From OMPR01 sp965183835 (lineage in GTDB: Bacteria; Pseudomonadota; Alphaproteobacteria; Rhodobacterales; Rhodobacteraceae): a stretch of 64,000 nucleotides of DNA. Below the pieces are notes generated by a model. The model saw only the letters and a program-made list of their open reading frames with translations, did no database searches and was not told where the DNA came from. Positions 24,677 to 33,663 of the stretch are shown piece by piece. The stretch spans positions 1 to 64,000 of the forward strand of contig CBCYME010000017.1 in NCBI GenBank assembly GCA_965183835.1, given 5' to 3'. The translations under genes and the position numbers were made by a program. Positions within the stretch are counted from its first letter, which is position 1. Every line of letters begins with the position of its first letter.

Positions 24677-26362
24677 TTACGAGTGTTCTTCGGCGGCGGT
24701 GGCGGCCAGCGCGCGGTTGTAGGCTTTGAGTGCGTCGATGTGGTAGAGCACGCCGACAATGCGCTCGTTGTGTTCGCCCTCGTGGACGACCACCGGGATA
24801 AAGGGGATATCGGCGCGATCAAAATAGGGCATCGCCGCCTCGAGGGAGGATTGCGCTTCGACGCAGAGGCCTTGTTCAATGAGCGCCTCACAGTCTTTTA
24901 ACGGGGCGCAGCGGGGATCTTTGAGATCCCGCATCACGGATGAGGCGCGCAGCATCGCCAAGAGATAGGCTTGTGGCCCGGCGGCCAGATGGATGCCCCG
25001 GCGTTCGAGCTGTGTCAGGAAGAACGAACGATCCACCAGGCGTGAGGCCAGCGCGGTGGACATGGACACCGACACCATGACCGCAAGACCGATCTGCCAA
25101 TCGCCGGTCAGTTCAAACACGATCAGTGTGGTTGAAATGGGCGCGCCCAGCACGGCGGCGGCCACGGCCCCCATTCCGGCGTAGGCATAGAGCGCATGGG
25201 TGCCCGACACATCCGGCAGGACGCTGGTGGCGATCAGACCAAAGGCCAGCCCGGACAGTGCCCCAACCATCAAGGCAGGCGAGAACACCCCGCCCCCCAT
25301 GCGCCCACCAAAGGTGATGGCGACGGCGATGGTTTTGAGAACGGCAAAGACGATGGCGTTGTGCAGGGCGATCTCGCCACTCAGCGCAAGCGCCGTGGTT
25401 TCATAGCCAACCCCGATGATGTGGGGAAACCAGATTGCGACGGCGCCCAGCATGACCCCGGAAATCGCCGGGCGCAGCCAGCGGGGCAGCGAAAAGCGAT
25501 CCATAAAGTGGTTGCCGATGTCTTCGGCCCAAAAGATGGAGCGCATCAGCACAACGGCGATCACACCGCACACCAGTCCCAGCAACAGGAACGCAGGCAG
25601 TTCGACGTAGAATTGCAGTGATCCCGGCGTGTCGAGCGAGAATTCGGCAACATCGCCGTGATGCAGGCGGTTGATGACGGTTCCCGCCACGGCGGCAATC
25701 ACGATCGGAGCGAAGGCGTGCACCGCAAAGTGGCGCAACACCACCTCGAGCGCGAAGAGCGCACCGGCGATGGGGGCGTTGAAACTGGCGGAGACCGCGG
25801 CGGCGACAGCGCAGCCCAACAGGTCGCGCCCGGTGATGCCATCAGCGTGAATGCGATTGCTGACCCATGTGGACACCACACCGGCCAGATGCACAACCGG
25901 CCCTTCGCGACCAGACGAGCCGCCAGAGCTGAGCGTGATCAACGAGGCAAACATCGAGGCGATCCCGGCTTTGATCTCGACCCGGCCATCGTTCAGCGCC
26001 GCGCCTTCGATCACATCCGCCGGGGCGCGGACGCGGGCGTCTTCGGTAAAATGATGCAGGATCAGCCCGACCAGCAGACCACCCAGCGTGGGAATGATCA
26101 GGATCCAGTACCACGGCAATTGTTCGGCAAAACTGTGGATGAACTGGACATCCTCGGTACCGTAGAGCGTGGATTGCAGCGCGTTGATGCCCATCCGAAA
26201 GAACAGCGCGGCAAAGCCCGCGACGATCCCGATCAGCAAAGCGATGAACCAGAATTGGATCTGGCTTGGGCCGCGATGACGCAATATGCGCCAGCCGTCC
26301 TTGCACGCCGCAATGGCTTGGCCAAGTTGTTGGGACAGGACGGAACGTGTTGATTGGGTCAT
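24677..26362 (-). CDS. ClC family chloride channel/antiporter with C-terminal CBS domains
   Basis: An inner-membrane anion channel or proton-coupled antiporter of 561 residues with about ten or more hydrophobic segments. The selectivity-filter motifs are present: SSGGSSGREGPVVHL (about 140-154; the gating glutamate of GREGP is intact) and GGVFSPALMVG (about 350). The last ~110 residues form a CBS pair, suggesting nucleotide control. I take the ATG at 26362 (MTQSTRSVLSQQLGQ). A longer reading to 26407 adds 15 unlikely residues. Convergent with DUF427, same strand as recN. Whether it is a channel or a 2Cl-/H+ exchanger is not decided by these motifs. Confidence 0.9.
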   Translation of the reverse strand: MTQSTRSVLSQQLGQAIAACKDGWRILRHRGPSQIQFWFIALLIGIVAGFAALFFRMGINALQSTLYGTEDVQFIHSFAEQLPWYWILIIPTLGGLLVGLILHHFTEDARVRAPADVIEGAALNDGRVEIKAGIASMFASLITLSSGGSSGREGPVVHLAGVVSTWVSNRIHADGITGRDLLGCAVAAAVSASFNAPIAGALFALEVVLRHFAVHAFAPIVIAAVAGTVINRLHHGDVAEFSLDTPGSLQFYVELPAFLLLGLVCGVIAVVLMRSIFWAEDIGNHFMDRFSLPRWLRPAISGVMLGAVAIWFPHIIGVGYETTALALSGEIALHNAIVFAVLKTIAVAITFGGRMGGGVFSPALMVGALSGLAFGLIATSVLPDVSGTHALYAYAGMGAVAAAVLGAPISTTLIVFELTGDWQIGLAVMVSVSMSTALASRLVDRSFFLTQLERRGIHLAAGPQAYLLAMLRASSVMRDLKDPRCAPLKDCEALIEQGLCVEAQSSLEAAMPYFDRADIPFIPVVVHEGEHNERIVGVLYHIDALKAYNRALAATAAEEHS

Positions 26363-26472
26363 TTCGAGCTCGAAGTCGCTTAATCCTGTGTAAGCGAGGC
26401 CATGCAAACAAAAAAGCGGGTTTCTGGAAAAGACGGTGTACTCACTAAGAAGTGCGCTGTTTGGGCCGAAAA

Positions 26473-28122
26473 TTACGCCTTGAGCAGCGACCGGGCGGCG
26501 GCGCGGGCCTCTTTCGTGATGGTATCGCCTGCAACCATGCGCGCGATTTCATCGACACGTTCGGTTTTGGACAGCGGCACCACCGTCGACAGGGTCATGC
26601 CATCTTGGATCTGTTTTTGAACCCGCCAGTGGTGCGCACCTTGGGCGGCAACCTGCGGGGAGTGGGTCACCACCAGCACCTGACCGCCATCGGCCAGCGC
26701 CGCCAGTCTGCGGCCAACGGCATCAGCCGTCGCGCCCCCGACCCCACGGTCGATTTCGTCAAAGATCATGGTGTGATCGCTGTCGTCCCCGGTCAGGCAG
26801 ACCTTGAGCGCCAAGAGAAAGCGGCTGAGTTCCCCGCCCGAGGCGATTTTGTTCAACGGGCCCGCTGGTGCGCCGGGGTTGGTGGCAACGGTAAAGGCCA
26901 CAACATCGCGCCCTTCGGGGCCTGCATCACCGGGGGTGATCTGCGTCTCAAACACCGCGCGTTCCATTTTCAACGGCGCGAGTTCGGCCATCACGGCCTG
27001 ATCCAACTGGCCAGCAAATTGGTACCGGGTGTCAGTCAGGCGTTGGGCACAGGTGTCATAGTGGGCTTCGGCAGCCGATAGGGCCGCCATTTGATCGGCC
27101 AAATTCACATCGCCTGCATCCAGCGCGTTCAGTTTGACGCGCAACCCTTCGGCAAAGCCGCCCAATTCATCCGCCAGCACATCGTATTTGCGGGCCAAGG
27201 CGCGAATGGCAAACAGGCGTTCTTCGACCATCTCAAGTTCGGCTGGGTTAAGCTCTAACGCGTTCAGGCAGTGTTCAACGCCGCCCTGCGCTTCGCCCAG
27301 TTCGATCATGGCGCGGCCCAACGCCACGATTGGTGCCTCGAGCTGGCCCGCCGCCTCGGCAGAGACGCCTTCGAGCCAGCGCAGCGCATCGCCCATGGCC
27401 CCTTCGGCCCCATCCCCGCCCAGCAGGTGAAAGGCGCGGACCACATCATCGCGGATCTTTTCAGCGCCCTGCATCGTGCGGCGGCGCATATCCAATTCTT
27501 CGTCTTCGCCGGGCTGCGGGTCGAGCTGATCCAGTTCGGCCACCGCGTGGCGCAGGAACTCTTCTTCGGCGCGCACCGCATCAAGGGCGGCTTTGGTCTG
27601 ATCTACGGTTTTGCGGGCTTTGCCCATGGCAACCCACGCCTGACGCACCTCGACCAATTGATCCTCGACGGAGGCAAATTCATCCAGCATGGCGCGGTGG
27701 CCACGGGGGTTTAGCAGGCCGCGATCATCGTGTTGGCCATGCAGTTCAATCAAGGTTTCGGACAGGGCACGCAGCACTTCGCCGGAACAGCGTCGATCAT
27801 TCACCCATGCGGTTTTGCGGCCCTCGGCAGTGTTGACCCGTCGCAGGATCAATTCCTCGCCCCCCGGCAATCCAGCCTCGGCGAGAATGTCGTGGGCTGG
27901 GTGGCCCTCGGGCAGGTCAAATTCGGCGACGACTTCGCCTTGGGCAGCGCCGGTTCGAACCAGTTCGGCCCGGCCCCGCCAGCCCAGAACAAACCCCAGA
28001 CTGTCGAGCAAAATGGATTTGCCTGCGCCCGTTTCGCCTGTCAGCACGTTCAGACCCGGCTGGAAGGTGAGGTCCAGCCGATCAATGATGAGCATGTCGC
28101 GAATATCAAGTGCACGCAGCAT
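26473..28122 (-). CDS. recN: DNA repair protein RecN
   Basis: An SMC-like ATPase of 549 residues acting in double-strand-break repair and recombination. Walker A GETGAGKSILLDS is near residue 34 and a central coiled-coil region spans about 150-370. The C-terminal half of the ATPase has the Walker B-type IFDEIDRGVGG and the signature ASGGELSRFLLALK. I use the ATG at 28122, which has GAGG six bases upstream. The TTG-initiated reading to 28134 is less likely. It follows bamD after 36 bases on the same strand, the order lpxC-bamD-recN seen in related bacteria. No LexA box was recognised upstream. Confidence 0.94.
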   Translation of the reverse strand: MLRALDIRDMLIIDRLDLTFQPGLNVLTGETGAGKSILLDSLGFVLGWRGRAELVRTGAAQGEVVAEFDLPEGHPAHDILAEAGLPGGEELILRRVNTAEGRKTAWVNDRRCSGEVLRALSETLIELHGQHDDRGLLNPRGHRAMLDEFASVEDQLVEVRQAWVAMGKARKTVDQTKAALDAVRAEEEFLRHAVAELDQLDPQPGEDEELDMRRRTMQGAEKIRDDVVRAFHLLGGDGAEGAMGDALRWLEGVSAEAAGQLEAPIVALGRAMIELGEAQGGVEHCLNALELNPAELEMVEERLFAIRALARKYDVLADELGGFAEGLRVKLNALDAGDVNLADQMAALSAAEAHYDTCAQRLTDTRYQFAGQLDQAVMAELAPLKMERAVFETQITPGDAGPEGRDVVAFTVATNPGAPAGPLNKIASGGELSRFLLALKVCLTGDDSDHTMIFDEIDRGVGGATADAVGRRLAALADGGQVLVVTHSPQVAAQGAHHWRVQKQIQDGMTLSTVVPLSKTERVDEIARMVAGDTITKEARAAARSLLKA

Positions 28123-28158
28123 GAAATGCCTCAAGCCTTTCGGGGGACACCCGGCGCC

Positions 28159-29013
28159 TTACAGCCACTGGCCTTTGACCGACTGACGATAAATCTGGCT
28201 GAGCCAATTGTTACCGCGGTCTCTCATTTTCAGACCCTGCGCTGTCAACAGTTTGTAGGCATCCCCGTACCATTCCGAAGACTGGTAGTTGTAGCCAAGA
28301 ATAGCGCCGGCGGTCTGCGCCTCGTTCACCAAGCCCAGAGACAGATACCCTTCGACCAAGCGATACAGTGCTTCGGGCGTGTGCGAGGTGGTTTGGAAAT
28401 CTTCGACAACCACACGGAACCGGTTGATGGCGGCGGTATAGTGCTGCTTGCGCAGATAATAACGGCCGATTTCCATTTCCTTGCCTGCCAGATGGTCAAA
28501 GGCGAGGTCAAATTTCAGGATCGCGGATGTCGCATATTCGCTGTCGGGATAGACCTCGATCACGGTGCGCAGGGATTGCAGCGCCTGAAAGGTCAGACCC
28601 TGATCGCGGCCGACTTCGTCAATCTGGTCATAATAGCTGAGCGCCAGCAGATACTGCGCATAAGCGGCATCTTCGTCAGCGGGATAGAAATCGATAAAGC
28701 GCTGCGCGGCGGCGCGGCTTTCGGGATAGTCTTTGCCGCTGTGGCTGGCAAATGCCTGCATGATCAGGGCCCGCTTGGCCCAATTGGAATAGGGATACAG
28801 GCGCTCGATCTCGGAGAAATAGTACACGGCATCTTTGGTCCGTGTCTGCGACAGTTCAAATTCGCCACGCTCAAAGATTTGTTCGGCGGTGTACCCTTCG
28901 AGGTTCTGGCTTCGATCTGCGCTGCCTCTGAATCCGCCGCCGTCACAAGCCGCGAGAAATGCGGAAAGAGTGATTGCGCAAACCAGTTTGACGCCTGCCC
29001 TGCTGCTGATCAT
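28159..29013 (-). CDS. bamD: Outer membrane assembly lipoprotein BamD
   Basis: A lipoprotein of the BAM complex that folds and inserts outer-membrane beta-barrels from the periplasmic side. The signal has a lipobox LSAFLAACDG, with the modified cysteine near residue 23. The remainder is TPR-rich (YTAEQIFERGEFELSQTRTK, YFSEIERLYPYSNWAKRAL, SGKDYPESRAAAQRFIDFYP). I start at the ATG at 29013, with AGGA about eight bases upstream, giving 284 residues, close to family length. The frame opens 12 codons earlier. It lies between lpxC and recN on the same strand. Confidence 0.93.
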   Translation of the reverse strand: MISSRAGVKLVCAITLSAFLAACDGGGFRGSADRSQNLEGYTAEQIFERGEFELSQTRTKDAVYYFSEIERLYPYSNWAKRALIMQAFASHSGKDYPESRAAAQRFIDFYPADEDAAYAQYLLALSYYDQIDEVGRDQGLTFQALQSLRTVIEVYPDSEYATSAILKFDLAFDHLAGKEMEIGRYYLRKQHYTAAINRFRVVVEDFQTTSHTPEALYRLVEGYLSLGLVNEAQTAGAILGYNYQSSEWYGDAYKLLTAQGLKMRDRGNNWLSQIYRQSVKGQWL

Positions 29014-29134
29014 ACGCCTATCCTTGTCGTCATACCTTTTGGGGAACATTGCCCCCGGATTGGGCTTTGGTCTAGCACATTAATTTCTGCTGCAAAACGC
29101 CTTAAAAGCCACTGCGGTCATTAAGGCGCAAGGA

Positions 29135-30055
29135 TCAGGCCACGCGAGGGATTTCGGCCCAGACCAAACCCTGACCTGGCATCCGTGCGGCCATGTCTGG
29201 GGTACATTCCACAGGGCGCACCGCACCGGGTGTTTCAAACAGGGCGCGCAGCAAAGTGTTGGTCAGGGAATGTCCGGCCCGTTCGCCGACATAACGGCCC
29301 AACAGTGGACCACCGGCCAGTGCCAAATCACCCAATGCATCCAACATCTTATGACGAACCGCCTCGTCCGAGTGACGCAGACCACCGGGGCTGAGCACCT
29401 CGCCGTCGTCGACAACAACGGCGTTTTCAAAGGTGCCACCAAGCGCCAGACCTTGGGCGCGCATCGCGTCCACATCCGACAAATTACAGAACGTGCGACT
29501 GTCGCTGAGTTCACGTGCGAAGCTGCCGTTGCGCATATCAAGACGCTTGGCCTGTGTGCCGATAGCTGCATCGGTAAAGGAGATGTGAAATTCGATCTCA
29601 AACTGATCCGCAGGCAACAAGGTTGCACGTGCGCCGTCTTTTTCAACGGTGACGGGCTTTAGCACCTGATAGGCCAGAATCGGAGCCGCCTGAGTGCGCA
29701 CGCCGTGTTTCATGATTCCGCGCAAGAACGGAACCGAGGAGCCGTCCATAATCGGCACTTCGGGGCCGCTGATTTCGATCAGTGCGTTGTGAACGCCGCA
29801 TCCTGCAAGGGCCGCCATGATGTGTTCAACGGTCGAAACCGAAACACCTGAGTCATTCACCAGTCGGGTGCACAGGGGCGAGCGTTCTACCAAGTGGTAG
29901 AGCGCTGGGATCATTGCGCCGCGTCCATCGATGTCTGTTCGTTTGAACCAGATTCCGTGACCTGCCGAAGCGGGACGCAAAACCATTTTCACAGGGCGGC
30001 CGCTGTGCAGACCAACCCCAACGAAGGGAACCGATGTTTTGAGCGTATTTTGCAA
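29135..30055 (-). CDS. lpxC: UDP-3-O-acyl-N-acetylglucosamine deacetylase LpxC, TTG start
   Basis: The zinc enzyme of the committed step of lipid A synthesis, cytosolic, 306 residues. Zinc ligands are visible in VSTVEHIMAALAG (about residue 80) and in LRHSDEAVRHKMLDALGDLA (about residues 235-245), with the final catalytic histidine in RAGHSLTNTLL. The frame is open to 30160, but homologous sequence begins at LQNTLKTSVPFVGVGLHSG. A TTG at 30055 has GAGG exactly six bases upstream, so I take TTG as start. It lies behind the ftsZ terminator, followed by bamD. Confidence 0.94.
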   Translation of the reverse strand: MQNTLKTSVPFVGVGLHSGRPVKMVLRPASAGHGIWFKRTDIDGRGAMIPALYHLVERSPLCTRLVNDSGVSVSTVEHIMAALAGCGVHNALIEISGPEVPIMDGSSVPFLRGIMKHGVRTQAAPILAYQVLKPVTVEKDGARATLLPADQFEIEFHISFTDAAIGTQAKRLDMRNGSFARELSDSRTFCNLSDVDAMRAQGLALGGTFENAVVVDDGEVLSPGGLRHSDEAVRHKMLDALGDLALAGGPLLGRYVGERAGHSLTNTLLRALFETPGAVRPVECTPDMAARMPGQGLVWAEIPRVA

Positions 30056-30210
30056 TGGGTGCCTCGTGAGACAATTTACGACCTCTGTGAGCCGCGTTGA
30101 CACTGAGTTAAGGGGTCCGTTCGTTACGCTCAACTCAATCTTTGTAACCGAATGAAACATGAATGTGACAACTCGGCAAAACTTCGCTCAGGGCTTATTA
30201 ACCAACTGTA

Positions 30211-30246
30211 ATAAAAACAAAAAAGACCGCCCAAAGGCAGCCTTTT
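30211..30246 (-). terminator. Rho-independent terminator after ftsZ
   Basis: Read on the minus strand, AAAAGGCTGCC (30246-30236) pairs with GGCGGTCTTTT (30231-30221), including two G-U pairs, around TTTG. The T-rich tail TTGTTTTT follows. It lies 22 bases after the ftsZ stop and separates ftsZ from lpxC. Confidence 0.75.
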
Positions 30247-30267
30247 AAGTCAACAATGTGACCGCTA

Positions 30268-31911
30268 TCAGTTCGCTTGGCGACGCAAGAAGGCGGGAAT
30301 TTCGATACGGTCCTGCTCTGGATCGCTTTCCTCGTACTGAGGTGCCGTTGCGTCAGCCTGGCGCATCATCGGTTGATGACGTGCGGGGGCTGCCGCCTGA
30401 GCGGGTGTATCTGCCGCGTGGCCGGTCATGCGATCGATCAAACGGTTGAACCCGGAACGGGAGGGTTTGCCGTGGGCGTCAGTGTGTGCCTGCTGTCCCT
30501 GCTGCGGGGCAGAGGGCACTTTTTGCACGGCGGCCTGAAGACGCTGCGCGGCTTCGGGGGATACGGTGCCGGGGGCTGGCGCGCGCGGTGCAACGAATGT
30601 TTCGACCTCGGGCTCCATCATCTGGTGTTGTTGTTGCTGTGGCTCAGGCGCGAACTGCTGTGGCTGATACGCTGGCATTGGCAAGCCATCGTCACCCATA
30701 GGCTCCTGATCGAGGGGTTCAAAGATGTCTTCGCCCAGATCCTGTGCGGCGACTTCTTCGACACCCATGCCCGAGAACAGGCTTAGCTCTTCGGCCACTT
30801 CGGCTGTCTGTACCATCGCGGGCTGCTCAAGTGTCAGCGGTGCGGCGGCAGGTGCGGGTGCCGGCTGAACTTCTTCGGCTGCAACTTTCTGCTTGAGCGG
30901 TGCGGACATTGGGCGACGGGGGGCTGGCATGTCGCCAACCATTTCCGACGCTTCGATACCGGTGGCAACAACGCTGACGCGCATCATGCCTTCCATGTTG
31001 GTGTCCAAAGTCGAGCCAACGATGATATTCGCCTCTGGGTCCACTTCTTCGCGGATGCGGTTGGCGGCTTCGTCCAGTTCGAACAAGGTCAGGTCGTGCG
31101 AGCCGGTGATGTTGATCAGAACACCACGTGCGCCGCTGAGGCTGATTTCGTCCAGCAACGGGTTGGCAATCGCCTTTTCGGCGGCCTGTGTGGCGCGATC
31201 TTCGCCTTCGCCCTCGCCCGTACCCATCATCGCTTTGCCCATCTCATCCATGACAGAACGAACGTCAGCAAAGTCGAGGTTGATCAGGCCGGGGCGGACC
31301 ATCAGATCGGTCACACCTTTGACGCCCTGATACAGAACATCATCGGCCATGGAGAATGCCTCGGTGAAGGTGGTTTTTTCGTTCGCCAACCGGAACAGGT
31401 TCTGGTTGGGAATGATGATCAGCGTATCGACGACCTTTTGCAGCGCTTCAACGCCGTCTTCGGCCTGACGCATCCGCTTGGCACCTTCGAACTGAAACGG
31501 CTTGGTGACAACACCAACGGTCAGAACGCCCAGTTCCCGCGCCGCTTGCGCGATGATGGGGGCTGCGCCGGTTCCGGTGCCACCGCCCATACCAGCGGTG
31601 ATAAAGCACATGTGCGCGCCCGCCAGATGGTCAACGATCTGTTCAATGCTTTCTTCGGCAGCTGCGGCCCCAACGGAGGCACGCGCGCCGGCGCCCAACC
31701 CTTCGGTGACTTTTACGCCAAGCTGCACCCGGCTGTCCGAGCGGCTTTGCTGCAACGCCTGCGCGTCTGTGTTGGCCACGACGAAATCAACGCCGTCCAA
31801 CTCTTTCTCGATCATATTGTTGACGGCATTACCGCCAGCCCCGCCGACCCCAAACACGGTAATCCGAGGTTTCAAGTCGTCCTGTCCGGGCATCGAAAGG
31901 TTCAATGTCAT
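30268..31911 (-). CDS. ftsZ: Cell division protein FtsZ
   Basis: The tubulin-like GTPase that forms the division ring at mid-cell. The GTP-binding signature is GMGGGTGTGAAP (about residue 108) and the T7 synergy loop is NLDFADVRSV (about 207). The conserved core ends near residue 320. It is followed by an unusually long, Pro/Gln/Ala-rich linker and a conserved C-terminal tail (DRIEIPAFLRRQAN) that binds FtsA and similar partners. The total of 547 residues is long for bacteria but normal for Rhodobacterales. It follows ftsA after a 410-base gap holding its own promoter and ends at a terminator. Confidence 0.96.
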   Translation of the reverse strand: MTLNLSMPGQDDLKPRITVFGVGGAGGNAVNNMIEKELDGVDFVVANTDAQALQQSRSDSRVQLGVKVTEGLGAGARASVGAAAAEESIEQIVDHLAGAHMCFITAGMGGGTGTGAAPIIAQAARELGVLTVGVVTKPFQFEGAKRMRQAEDGVEALQKVVDTLIIIPNQNLFRLANEKTTFTEAFSMADDVLYQGVKGVTDLMVRPGLINLDFADVRSVMDEMGKAMMGTGEGEGEDRATQAAEKAIANPLLDEISLSGARGVLINITGSHDLTLFELDEAANRIREEVDPEANIIVGSTLDTNMEGMMRVSVVATGIEASEMVGDMPAPRRPMSAPLKQKVAAEEVQPAPAPAAAPLTLEQPAMVQTAEVAEELSLFSGMGVEEVAAQDLGEDIFEPLDQEPMGDDGLPMPAYQPQQFAPEPQQQQHQMMEPEVETFVAPRAPAPGTVSPEAAQRLQAAVQKVPSAPQQGQQAHTDAHGKPSRSGFNRLIDRMTGHAADTPAQAAAPARHQPMMRQADATAPQYEESDPEQDRIEIPAFLRRQAN

Positions 31912-32207
31912 GCTCTGTCCGCCTGTTTTAGCGCCTGCACGGCGCGTGTTTTTATTACCTATCCACAGATATCTTACCGATCACGGCGTCAAACGTCACG
32001 CCAAAAACGCAAAAACGCCACAAAATATGGAAGTTTTCTATCCCAATCTGCGGGATTTCGCCGGTCTGCGCAGATCTAGCGTAAATTCAAGAAGCGGGCA
32101 CAACACACGCCAACACCCCGCTGGAAACACCGGGTGATTTTCTTAACTTTCGCTTTGGGGACCTGCTCGGCCCGAATGGCACCTCTTTTGCGAGCGCCTG
32201 TTGAAAA

Positions 32208-32236
32208 AGTATATCACGTCACACACCCACTGTCAC
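32208..32236 (-). promoter_or_regulatory. Sigma-70-type promoter for ftsZ
   Basis: On the minus strand GTGACA (32236-32231) and TATACT (32213-32208) are exactly 17 bases apart, each matching five of six consensus bases. Transcription would start near 32201, giving a leader of about 290 bases before the ftsZ ATG. The whole 31912-32321 gap between ftsA and ftsZ is otherwise non-coding. I see no clear CtrA box in it. Confidence 0.65.
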
Positions 32237-32321
32237 CACAGGACGGTGAATTTGACGTTCTTTATTTCTAATTAATACACCCAGAGCGCGAGCCGCCTGC
32301 CCCCGCCCTGTGGGGCCAAAC

Positions 32322-33659
32322 TTACCAATTGTCGCGGAACCATTTGACGGCGCGCTTGAGCGAGCGGGCCGGGTACCTGTCGACCGTGATTTCAAAATCC
32401 CACCATTCATCCTGTGGATGCGCCGCAAACAAGCTGAGGCCTACAGCGCTGGAAAAACCGGGGCCAGTTGCCGATTGCGGCAGGCCGTGGACGCGTAAGG
32501 GGCGGCCCAGTCGGACACGTTGCCCCAGAATGCGGCTTGCCAGCCCGTCCAGCCCCATGATTTGGCTGCCACCCCCGGTCAACACAATCTGCTGACTGGG
32601 AAGGTGCTCAAATCCAGCGGCGTCCAGACGCGCGCGGACCTCTTCGAGGATCTCTTCGACGCGGGGACGCATGATGCCGATCAGCTCTGCCCGGCTTACG
32701 GTGCGCCGGTCGTGCTCCCAATCACCTGTGTCGCCGCCGATGTCGATCATATCGCGATCATCAGCGCCGGTGGCATGGACCCCGCCGCAGAAGGTTTTGA
32801 TCCGCTCCGCATTGGCCATCGGCACGCCCAGGCCCATCGAAATATCGCTGGTGACGTGATCGCCGCCCATGCGCACACTGTCCGCATAGATCATGTGTTT
32901 CTTCATAAAGATCGACACCGAAGTCGATCCGCCGCCCATGTCGATACAGGCCGCGCCGAGTTCCTGTTCGTCTTCGACCAGCGCCGAAATGCCCGAAACA
33001 TAGGCCGAGGAGGCGATGCCTGCCAATTCCAGATCACAGCGCTTGATGCAGTGGATCAGGTTCTGGATCGAGGCCCCATCGACGGTCAGCATATGCATGT
33101 CCACCGACAGCGACTGCCCCAACTGACCGCGTGGATCAATCAGGCCCGAACGGTTATCCAGCGCAAAGTTCACCGGCTGGGCGTGCAGCACCTCGCGCCC
33201 CGCCCCGTATTCCGGCACGTCGCAGGCATTCAGCACTCGGCCGATTTCGGCTTCGGTCACGACCTGCGTTTCCAATTCGACCTCGGCATCCAGACCGTAA
33301 GAACGGGGGTTTGCGCCTGAAAAACAGGCAATCACGTGGTCAACACGGATTTCCGCCATTTTCTGCGCTGCCTGCAGGGCGGTGCGGATGGCGCGTTCGG
33401 TTTCCTGCATGGCGGTGACTTCGCCAAATTGCACGCCGCGCGAACGGGTGGTGGCCGCGCCAATCACCCGAAACCCGGTCTGCCCGGCCATGGAACCAAT
33501 CGAGTTGTCTTCGCTGAGGCGCGAGGTGCCATCAAAGCGCAAAACAAGGCAGGCAATCTTGGAACTGCCCACATCCAGAATAGCCACCACACCGCGCTGC
33601 ATCGCCTGTTGACGCATCTGCCGCATGGCACGCTGAGACTGATAGAGATCCGTCATCAT
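32322..33659 (-). CDS. ftsA: Cell division protein FtsA
   Basis: An actin-like ATPase that tethers FtsZ to the membrane. The opening VVAILDVGSSKIACLVLRF (about residues 25-43) is the phosphate-1 loop, CIDMGGGSTSVSIFMKK (about 210) is phosphate-2 and VLTGGGSQIMGLDGLASRIL (about 360) is the adenosine loop. A C-terminal segment (SLKRAVKWFRDNW) looks like the amphipathic membrane anchor. I use the ATG at 33659, three bases after the ftsQ stop region. A GTG at 33680 would overlap ftsQ and has no ribosome site. 445 residues, normal length. Confidence 0.94.
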   Translation of the reverse strand: MMTDLYQSQRAMRQMRQQAMQRGVVAILDVGSSKIACLVLRFDGTSRLSEDNSIGSMAGQTGFRVIGAATTRSRGVQFGEVTAMQETERAIRTALQAAQKMAEIRVDHVIACFSGANPRSYGLDAEVELETQVVTEAEIGRVLNACDVPEYGAGREVLHAQPVNFALDNRSGLIDPRGQLGQSLSVDMHMLTVDGASIQNLIHCIKRCDLELAGIASSAYVSGISALVEDEQELGAACIDMGGGSTSVSIFMKKHMIYADSVRMGGDHVTSDISMGLGVPMANAERIKTFCGGVHATGADDRDMIDIGGDTGDWEHDRRTVSRAELIGIMRPRVEEILEEVRARLDAAGFEHLPSQQIVLTGGGSQIMGLDGLASRILGQRVRLGRPLRVHGLPQSATGPGFSSAVGLSLFAAHPQDEWWDFEITVDRYPARSLKRAVKWFRDNW

Positions 33660-33663
33660 ATCG

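Noticed and set aside
27730..29124. 464-codon plus-strand frame opposite recN and bamD
   Set aside because: Antisense shadow of two genes with diagnostic motifs.
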